From JAALKW01 sp963974485 (GTDB lineage: Bacteria; Pseudomonadota; Gammaproteobacteria; Legionellales; Legionellaceae): a stretch of 38,779 nt of DNA. Shown piece by piece: positions 33,587-38,779 of the stretch (position 1 is the stretch's first letter; every line of letters starts with the position of its first letter). The notes beneath the pieces were generated by a model that was given only the letters and a program-made list of their open reading frames with translations, was not told where the DNA came from and did not search any database. Position numbers and translations under genes: made by a program. The stretch is taken from positions 1-38,779 of the forward strand of contig CAXBBS010000015.1 of NCBI GenBank assembly GCA_963974485.1, given 5' to 3'.

Positions 33587-33671
33587 GGAACTATTAGGAA
33601 TTTATTAGAATATAAAACGGATTAATTTAGTGCGCTCAACGAACTTTTAGGAATAATTTGGATTTATTTGG
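33587..33671 (+). repeat. Five iteron-like GGA(A/T)TWATTWG repeats
   Basis: Copies: GGAACTATTAG (33587), GGAATTTATTAG (33597), GGATTAATTTAG (33619), GGAATAATTTGG (33650) and GGATTTATTTGG (33660). Two pairs are spaced 10 bp, others 22 and 31 bp, close to whole helical turns. The AT-rich array lies between the traK start and the nic site, where TraK binds a curved segment in RP4. Confidence 0.55.
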
Positions 33672-33701
33672 TCTTTTATCAAGAAAATTCCATAAAATTC
33701 G

Positions 33702-33731
33702 TTGTAAGCTCCAAAAAGTTCTTGTTATGAT
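33702..33731 (+). promoter_or_regulatory. Putative promoter of traJ-traI
   Basis: TTGTAA (33702-33707), an 18-bp spacer and TATGAT (33726-33731) point toward traJ and lie within the oriT region. A relaxosome bound at the nearby nic region would repress it, as in RP4. Confidence 0.35.
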
Positions 33732-33755
33732 GCTAAAAAGAGACACCGAAGTTCA

Positions 33756-33794
33756 GGGCAAGATAGGTGAAGTTAGCTAACCAGCAAGCTGGCT
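33756..33794 (-). other. oriT: oriT: IncP-like nic site and adjacent inverted repeat
   Basis: On the minus strand 33772-33756 reads CTTCACCTATCTTGCCC, differing from the RP4 nic region (TTCACCTATCCTGCCC) at one base. Cleavage by TraI would fall between G and C opposite 33758/33759. Next to it CCAGC (33781-33785) and GCTGG (33788-33792) form an inverted repeat, matching the TraJ-binding repeat of RP4. The whole gap 33510-33881 holds the iterons, this oriT and a promoter; no further gene is seen in it. Confidence 0.85.
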
Positions 33795-33881
33795 ACCAAA
33801 CATCACACGCCTTATTCGCACCTGCGGTGCTCAACGTTACCTAAAGGATTGCAAACCACTTATTTAGAGGTCAGCATCCTT

Positions 33882-34235
33882 ATGGACAAAATTCAAAAAC
33901 CCCTCACCCGAAAACACGGCCGCCACCTTCGTGTGCCCGTCCTTCACGATGAAGAACTTGCCATTAAGTCCCACGCTGCCCAAGCAGGGCTTTCTATTGC
34001 TGAATACTTACGTCGCATTGGGTTGGGTTATCAAATTCAAAGTGTCATTGATCAGGATTATGTGCTTCAACTATCCAAAATAAATGCCGATATGGGTCGG
34101 CTTGGCGGGTTACTTAAGCTCTGGCTGGTACAGGATAGACGTGTCGCGCATTTTGACCATAGGACAGTCAAGACGTTATTGAACCGTATTCAGACAACGC
34201 AAGATGCTATGTTTGAGGTGGTGAAAAAATTATGA
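33882..34235 (+). CDS. traJ: TraJ-like oriT-recognition protein
   Basis: The 117-residue protein matches RP4 TraJ along its length: a ribbon-helix-helix-like N-terminal part (A-A-Q-A-G-L-S-I-A-E-Y-L-R-R-I-G-L-G-Y) and the hallmark I-N-A-D-M-G-R-L-G-G-L-L-K-L-W-L. TraJ binds the oriT inverted repeat and recruits TraI. ATG 33882 is chosen; an in-frame TTG at 33849 has no usable ribosome binding site. Its stop overlaps the traI start by 4 bp. Confidence 0.92.
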   Translation: MDKIQKPLTRKHGRHLRVPVLHDEELAIKSHAAQAGLSIAEYLRRIGLGYQIQSVIDQDYVLQLSKINADMGRLGGLLKLWLVQDRRVAHFDHRTVKTLLNRIQTTQDAMFEVVKKL

Positions 34236-35758
34236 TCATTCGCCATATTCCCATGAAGTCCGCCAGGCGCAGCAGCTTTTCAGGTCTTGTAAACTACATC
34301 ACCGATGAACAAAACAAACAGGAACGCGTGGGCAAGGTTAGGATATCAAACTGTAACAGTGTTGATCCCACCTGGGCTATTCAGGAGGTTTTGGCAACAC
34401 AGGCAAAAAACCAACGCGCCAAAGGCGATAAAACGTATCATGTGTTGATATCATTTGCGCCAGGGGAGAGCCCATCTGAAGCACTATTGAAGATGATAGA
34501 AGATCGGGTGATATCATCGATTGGGTTGAGCGATCATCAAAGAATCAGCGCTATTCACCACGACACGGATAACCTTCATGTTCATGTTGCCATCAACAAA
34601 ATTCATCCCAAAACGTTCAATATGATTGAGCCTTATCGAGCCTATAAAGCGTTTGCCGAGGTTGCATCCAAACTTGAGGTTGAGCACGGTCTTCAATTAA
34701 CCAATCATCAAACACGAAAAGGCCTATCAGAAAATCTTGCGGATGATATGGAACAGCATTCAGGTATTGAAAGTTTTATTAATTGGATGAAACGAAATTG
34801 CAGCTCACAGCTTGATGGTGTCAAAAATTGGATGGCACTGCATCAAGTACTCGCACAACATGGCATCATCATGCGCGTTCAAGCCAACGGGTTTGTTTTT
34901 TGCAACGACAAAGGCTTAACGATTAAAGCAAGCTCCGTTTCTCGCGGTTTTTCTAAACACAAGCTTGAATCAAAACTGGGTGCGTTTACACCTGCGGTAT
35001 TTGACGGTGAAACTCAGAAGAAAAATGTTTATCGATATGAGCCCTTAAATAAAAACGTGATTGGCTCGGAGCTTTATACCCGTTATCAGCATGACATGAC
35101 GCACGGTAAAACCACGCTTTCAACAAAGCTCAAACATCTGCGTGAAGCTCAATTCAGGCTGATTGAAAAAACCAAAAAACGTGCTCGAATCAAGCGTCGT
35201 GCGCTGAAGCTCATGAGCGCGTCAAGAACCCAGAAAAAATACATGTATCAGCACATCAGCAAAACCCTTTTAAAAGATCTTGAGGCAATTCGTGGAAATT
35301 ATACAACTGAACGCAAACATCTTGTGGATGCCAACAGAAACAAAACATGGGCTGACTGGTTACGACAAAAAGCACAGGAAGGCGACCATGAGGCTTTAAC
35401 GGCTCATCGTCAAAAATTAATTTTAGAACAGGAGAAAAACAATGAACAATCACGACGATACCGATTTAATGATGGACGAAGAACTTCAGGAAGCCATCAA
35501 GTTGCTGGAACAACCGCAACCGCGAGAAGTGGAAACAGAGCAAAGCCCAACGCTTTCAGCGTTAGACAAGGCCCGCCAGCCGAAGGTCAAAACAGCTTGC
35601 GAGACGTGTCCCAACTCGATGTGGTTCAGCTCACCGGAGGAAGTGAAGTGTTATTGCAGAATCATGCATATGATAAGCTGGAGCGCCAAAGACGCCAACC
35701 TGATAACCATGTGCGACGGAAAGTTTTTGGGTTAAAGAAAAAGGGAGTAACGCATTAA
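34232..35758 (+). CDS. traI: TraI relaxase, MOBP family (IncP type), short C-terminus
   Basis: The 508-residue protein nicks oriT and stays covalently bound to the 5' end. It closely follows RP4 TraI: nucleophile Y22 in L-V-N-Y-I-T-D-E-Q, and motif III H-H-D-T-D-N-L-H-V-H-V-A-I-N-K-I-H-P, whose His residues bind the metal. Later matches include E-P-Y-R-A-Y-K-A and S-E-N-L-A-D-D-M-E-Q-H-S-G-I-E-S. RP4 TraI is 732 residues, so this one is about 220 shorter. The last ~100 codons are shared with a Cys-rich gene in another frame. A second copy of its 3' end exists near 37.85-38.1 kb. Confidence 0.96.
   Translation: MIIRHIPMKSARRSSFSGLVNYITDEQNKQERVGKVRISNCNSVDPTWAIQEVLATQAKNQRAKGDKTYHVLISFAPGESPSEALLKMIEDRVISSIGLSDHQRISAIHHDTDNLHVHVAINKIHPKTFNMIEPYRAYKAFAEVASKLEVEHGLQLTNHQTRKGLSENLADDMEQHSGIESFINWMKRNCSSQLDGVKNWMALHQVLAQHGIIMRVQANGFVFCNDKGLTIKASSVSRGFSKHKLESKLGAFTPAVFDGETQKKNVYRYEPLNKNVIGSELYTRYQHDMTHGKTTLSTKLKHLREAQFRLIEKTKKRARIKRRALKLMSASRTQKKYMYQHISKTLLKDLEAIRGNYTTERKHLVDANRNKTWADWLRQKAQEGDHEALTAHRQKLILEQEKNNEQSRRYRFNDGRRTSGSHQVAGTTATARSGNRAKPNAFSVRQGPPAEGQNSLRDVSQLDVVQLTGGSEVLLQNHAYDKLERQRRQPDNHVRRKVFGLKKKGVTH
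35442..35735 (+). CDS. Cys-rich small protein nested out of frame in traI
   Basis: The 97-residue protein lies entirely inside the 3' part of traI in a different frame. AGGAG lies 7 nt before the ATG, so it should be translated. It has an acidic N-terminus, a basic centre (A-L-D-K-A-R-Q-P-K-V-K) and a C-terminal cysteine module: C-E-T-C-P-N-S-M-W-F, K-C-Y-C-R-I-M and T-M-C-D-G-K, likely metal-binding. In a second copy at 37.86 kb, six of seven base differences are silent in this frame, showing it is the constrained one. RP4 also has a gene (traH) nested in traI. Function unknown. Confidence 0.8.
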   Translation: MNNHDDTDLMMDEELQEAIKLLEQPQPREVETEQSPTLSALDKARQPKVKTACETCPNSMWFSSPEEVKCYCRIMHMISWSAKDANLITMCDGKFLG

Positions 35759-36320
35759 TGGCTCAGGTGTAGTAGCTCAGTTTGACCTGCATGAAATTGA
35801 CTCACTACGTTTGTTTGATTAAAATACTAACACTTAATACCTGTTGTAGGCTCTCTTATCATGTTTTTTGATACCCCTGCGTTCCAAGCGCTGATGAATG
35901 ATTATTCCAAGCTCACCGCTATGGAGCTGTTTGAAACATGTTCCGATGGCGCTCAACAAAATAAACAAGCGGCGATACTGGTCTTATTATCTAAAACAGA
36001 TTCGGAAAGCCTTCAATATCAAGATCTCCTAGGCCGACAGCATGATAACTGGCTAGAACGAACCGACGTTGAGTTTAAAAACCAGTTGATAAAAACTGCG
36101 CACCAAGCTATGCAAACCTCTTCTTCCAATTTAGAGCACAAGCTTACTATCCTGAGCTTTTTGAAGCACATTGAAAATCAAACGATATCCATTCCTCAAG
36201 TCCTTATTGATGCCTTTGTAAATGACCCTCTTTATTTTCCTTTACCCGTATTAAGTGCGTTTATGCCTCAATGCCACACTGATGACATAATGCAACTACT
36301 TTTAACATTACAAGGCAAAT
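35486..36320 (+). repeat. Duplicated segment, copy 1 (traI tail, Cys-rich gene, HEAT gene 5' part)
   Basis: The sequence from 35486 recurs from 37847 at an offset of 2361 bp, changing to 2360 after a one-base deletion near 35773. From 35789 to 36249 (461 bp) the copies are identical; before and after they differ at several positions. Homology continues into the HEAT repeats with rising divergence to the window end. Confidence 0.92.
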
Positions 36321-37600
36321 GCGAAGATGGGGATTTTGAGGTTCGCGAGAAAGCCTTTGAAGCCATAGCTGCAGTTGTACCCAAGTTAGATCTAGCCCAG
36401 ATTCCTGATAACCTCTTCATCTACCTACAACAACAATTGCTATATGGAGTTTATAAAATTAGAAAGAAAGCCCTTATAGCTATAGCTGAACTTGCGCCTA
36501 AGTTTGCCCCAGCACAAATAACCAAACTATTCATCGACCTACAACGACAATTACATGCTGAAGATTCAATGGTTCGTAGGGAAGCCCTTATAATCATAGC
36601 TGAACTTGTACCTAAACTTACCCCAGCCCAGATTCCTAATACACTCATCACCGACTTACAAAAACAATTACAAGACGGGGATTATTCTGTTCGTGCTGAG
36701 GCCCTTGACGCCATAGCTGCACTTATACCTAAGTTAGACCCAGCCCAGATTCCTGCACCCATCACCGACTTACAAACTCAATTACAAGATGGGGATTATT
36801 CTGTTCGTGCTGGGGCCCTTCGCGCCATAGCGGCACTTATACCTAAGTTAGACCCAGCCCAGATTCCTAATACACTCATCACCGACCTACAAAAACGATT
36901 ACAAGATGGGTGTTATGATGTTCGTGCTGGGGCCCTTCGCGCCATAGCGGCACTTATACCTAAGTTAGACCCAGCCCAGATTCCTGAAGCACTCATCACT
37001 GACCTACAGCAACGATTGCAAGACGAGAATGATGAGTGTCGTAAAAAAGCCATTGAAGCCATAGCTACATTATTTCCTCGTGCAATCTTTGTGCAACAAG
37101 AGGAGCTGATGCAAGCACTTATACAAGCATTAGAGGAAACTAATCAACGCACAGGATGGTTTGGATTCTTTGCTACAGATGAAAGTGATATGAAACAACA
37201 TATTTTAAACGCTATAGAAAAAATTGTTTCTCATGCAAGTCCTGAATTTGTATCACCTCAGTTGCTTCAATTAGTACAAATGGAATTAAAAGCTACTGAC
37301 CCAGAAACTCGCGAATCAGCTTGGAATGTACTCATTGCACTTACCCTCCACTTCCCCAGACAAGTTAATGAATATGTTGAGCAATGTCCTATGGATGCTA
37401 AAGATTGGGCAAGTAACGTTCTTGGTTGTCTTGTGAGCTTTTGTGGCAGAAAAGAGACACACACAGCATTAATCACTGAATCGGCTACTTTATTCTCATC
37501 GGCTTCAAAACCATCAAGTATTCATAACGGTATAAAAAAATTAGACCTTACACCAGAACAAATAGACGATATGAAGGCTTGGAGTAACACATTTCCATGA
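35861..37600 (+). CDS. HEAT-repeat protein, copy 1
   Basis: The 579-residue protein has a helical N-terminal region (1-140), then seven HEAT units of 37-39 residues (about 143-410) of the form I-T-D-L-Q-x-x-L-Q-D-G-D-Y-x-V-R-x-x-A-L-x-A-I-A-A-L-I-P-K-L-D-P-A-Q-I-P. Units 4-6 are nearly identical in DNA, indicating recent expansion. Units 1-3 and 7 are more worn, and weaker HEAT-like helices fill the rest. HEAT solenoids bind proteins; no catalytic motif is seen. It lies 102 bp after traI, and a second gene with an identical beginning follows at 38221. Accessory cargo of unknown role. Confidence 0.88.
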   Translation: MFFDTPAFQALMNDYSKLTAMELFETCSDGAQQNKQAAILVLLSKTDSESLQYQDLLGRQHDNWLERTDVEFKNQLIKTAHQAMQTSSSNLEHKLTILSFLKHIENQTISIPQVLIDAFVNDPLYFPLPVLSAFMPQCHTDDIMQLLLTLQGKCEDGDFEVREKAFEAIAAVVPKLDLAQIPDNLFIYLQQQLLYGVYKIRKKALIAIAELAPKFAPAQITKLFIDLQRQLHAEDSMVRREALIIIAELVPKLTPAQIPNTLITDLQKQLQDGDYSVRAEALDAIAALIPKLDPAQIPAPITDLQTQLQDGDYSVRAGALRAIAALIPKLDPAQIPNTLITDLQKRLQDGCYDVRAGALRAIAALIPKLDPAQIPEALITDLQQRLQDENDECRKKAIEAIATLFPRAIFVQQEELMQALIQALEETNQRTGWFGFFATDESDMKQHILNAIEKIVSHASPEFVSPQLLQLVQMELKATDPETRESAWNVLIALTLHFPRQVNEYVEQCPMDAKDWASNVLGCLVSFCGRKETHTALITESATLFSSASKPSSIHNGIKKLDLTPEQIDDMKAWSNTFP

Positions 37601-37655
37601 AGCGTGATATATCTCCAATAAACACAACTGTTCTCAACTGCTCTTATGTTTAATG

Positions 37656-37838
37656 TTAAAGCATATTTTTAATCTTAACCCACAAGGGCGCGATCACGCC
37701 CTTGATTTTCCCTAGGTGAACAGGCCCGTAATATCGACCATCAAAAGACCATGCGCTTTGGTTCGTCATGGTCATGCATTCATCGTCTTTGAGTTGATAA
37801 TTTAAAGCGTGCCATTGAGGTAAGGCACGGTTTACGGT
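37656..37838 (-). pseudogene. Remnant of a TraF-like S26 conjugative signal peptidase (C-terminal part)
   Basis: The minus-strand frame reads L-P-Q-W-H-A...L-K-D-D-E-C-M-T-M-T-N-Q-S-A-W-S-F-D, then G-R-Y-Y-G-P-V-H-L-G-K-I-K-G-V-I-A-P-L-W. This is the C-terminal end of TraF/S26 peptidases (S-x-D-x-R-Y-x-G-P...I-x-G...P-L-W). The N-terminal part with catalytic Ser and Lys is gone, cut at the junction with the duplicated traI tail near 37840. In RP4 traF belongs to the same transfer region, pointing to a once larger element. Orientation is opposite to traI. Confidence 0.7.
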
Positions 37839-37841
37839 GAA

Positions 37842-38096
37842 GAGCCTCAGGAAGCCATCAAGTTGCTGGAACAACCGCAACCGCGAGAAGTGAAAACAGA
37901 GCAAAGCCCAACGCTTTCAGCGTTAGACAAGGCCCGCCAGCCGAAAGTCAAAACGGCTTGCGAGACGTGTCCCAACTCGATGTGGTTCAGCTCACCGGAA
38001 GAAGTGAAGTGTTATTGCAGGATCATGCACATGATAAGCTGGAGCGCCAAAGATGCCAACCTGATAACCATGTGCGACGGAAAGTTTTTGGGTTAA
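37842..38096 (+). pseudogene. Second copy of the Cys-rich traI-nested gene, 5'-truncated
   Basis: The frame matches residues 14-97 of the copy at 35442 with E-to-P at the join and one later change (E to K). All cysteines are kept. The original ATG and ribosome binding site are missing; the only start nearby is a TTG at 37863. It may be a pseudogene, yet the differences from copy 1 are almost all silent in this frame, so it may still be translated or be recently joined. The traI frame over this stretch is only a fragment. Confidence 0.55.
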
Positions 38097-38779
38097 AGAT
38101 AAAGGGAGTAACGCATTAATAGCTCAGGTGTAGTGCTCAGTTTGTCCCGCATGAAATTGACTCACTACGTTTGTTTGATTAAAATACTAACACTTAATAC
38201 CTGTTGTAGGCTCTCTTATCATGTTTTTTGATACCCCTGCGTTCCAAGCGCTGATGAATGATTATTCCAAGCTCACCGCTATGGAGCTGTTTGAAACATG
38301 TTCCGATGGCGCTCAACAAAATAAACAAGCGGCGATACTGGTCTTATTATCTAAAACAGATTCGGAAAGCCTTCAATATCAAGATCTCCTAGGCCGACAG
38401 CATGATAACTGGCTAGAACGAACCGACGTTGAGTTTAAAAACCAGTTGATAAAAACTGCGCACCAAGCTATGCAAACCTCTTCTTCCAATTTAGAGCACA
38501 AGCTTACTATCCTGAGCTTTTTGAAGCACATTGAAAATCAAACGATATCCATTCCTCAAGTCCTTATTGATGCCTTTGTAAATGACCCTCTTTATTTTCC
38601 TTTACCCGTGTTAAGTGCGTTTATGCCCCAATGCAGCGATAATGAAATAAAGCAACTACTTTTAACATTACAAGGCAAATGCGAAGATGGGGATTATGAG
38701 GTTCGCGAGAAAGCCTTTAAAGCAATAGCTATACTTGTACCCAAATTAGACTCATCCCAGATTCCGGATACGCTCATCA
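37847..38779 (+). repeat. Duplicated segment, copy 2
   Basis: Counterpart of 35486 onward. Its left edge abuts the traF remnant near 37840; its right edge lies beyond the window. The 461-bp identical core corresponds to 38149-38609. Confidence 0.92.
38221..38779 (+). CDS. HEAT-repeat protein, copy 2 (3' end outside window)
   Basis: The first 130 codons are identical to the HEAT gene at 35861. From nt 38610 differences appear, several changing residues: S-D-N-E-I-K in place of T-D-D-I-M, then A-F-K-A-I-A-I-L-V-P-K-L-D-S-S-Q-I-P in the first HEAT unit. The gene is open to the window end (186 codons). So the two proteins share a constant N-terminus and differ in the solenoid. Confidence 0.88.
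   Translation, partial: MFFDTPAFQALMNDYSKLTAMELFETCSDGAQQNKQAAILVLLSKTDSESLQYQDLLGRQHDNWLERTDVEFKNQLIKTAHQAMQTSSSNLEHKLTILSFLKHIENQTISIPQVLIDAFVNDPLYFPLPVLSAFMPQCSDNEIKQLLLTLQGKCEDGDYEVREKAFKAIAILVPKLDSSQIPDTLI

Noticed and set aside
37684..37703. Perfect 7-bp GC-rich hairpin (AAGGGCG / CGCCCTT) followed by GATTTT, looking like a terminator
   Set aside because: It lies inside the traF-like fragment and its bases encode the conserved K-G-V-I-A-P-L-W end of that family, so it is probably a by-product of coding. No gene ends just before it on the plus strand except HEAT copy 1, 80 bp away.

Overview
The window looks like a chromosomal segment of an intracellular gammaproteobacterium of the Legionellales (Legionella/Coxiella/Berkiella-like). 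The main evidence is a Lpg1974-type pore-forming outer-membrane protein, a typical gammaproteobacterial hemC-hemD-hemX-hemY operon, an ssrA (tmRNA) gene, and several large repeat-rich proteins of the kind these host-associated bacteria use as effectors. No species can be named from the sequence alone.

Left part (1-5.6 kb): the window opens inside a gene whose protein carries 33-residue repeats that are unmistakably TAL-effector-like (TALE), with base-specifying residue pairs NG, ND, NN, NN, followed by a long tail with an acidic patch. A promoter and an unrecognised 1188-residue gene follow, then a convergent 2-oxoglutarate/Fe(II) dioxygenase-like gene.

Housekeeping part (5.6-26.3 kb): a leftward five-gene cluster (rhodanese, TauE/SafE permease, two outer-membrane barrels, secreted beta-propeller); ftsB diverging from hemCDXY; a 532-residue protein built from eleven repeats of about 34 residues; a DUF1704/MATCAP-like metallopeptidase paired with an FAH-family hydrolase; an unknown membrane protein; a leftward tRNA/RNA-processing cluster (hemL, a truncated mnmC, cca, orn, queH); a YhiN-type flavoprotein; and ssrA.

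Right part (26.3-38.8 kb): an integrative mobilizable element inserted at the 3' end of ssrA. It has a tyrosine integrase, an excisionase and a small HTH protein in a leftward operon. This faces a CI-like repressor across a control region with three 14-bp operators spaced exactly 18 bp apart. The cargo operon holds an unknown protein, an internally duplicated VUT/YhhQ-type transporter, a guanine-deaminase-like enzyme, a ParB-fold-like protein and an unknown helical protein. Next comes an IncP/RP4-like relaxosome (traK-traL-traM, an oriT with a recognisable nic site, traJ-traI) with a Cys-rich gene nested out of frame in traI. No mating-pore genes are visible. The element then carries a tandem duplication (offset about 2.36 kb) of the traI tail, the nested gene and a HEAT-repeat gene, with a traF signal-peptidase remnant at the junction. 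The second HEAT gene runs off the window end, so the right boundary of the element is not seen.
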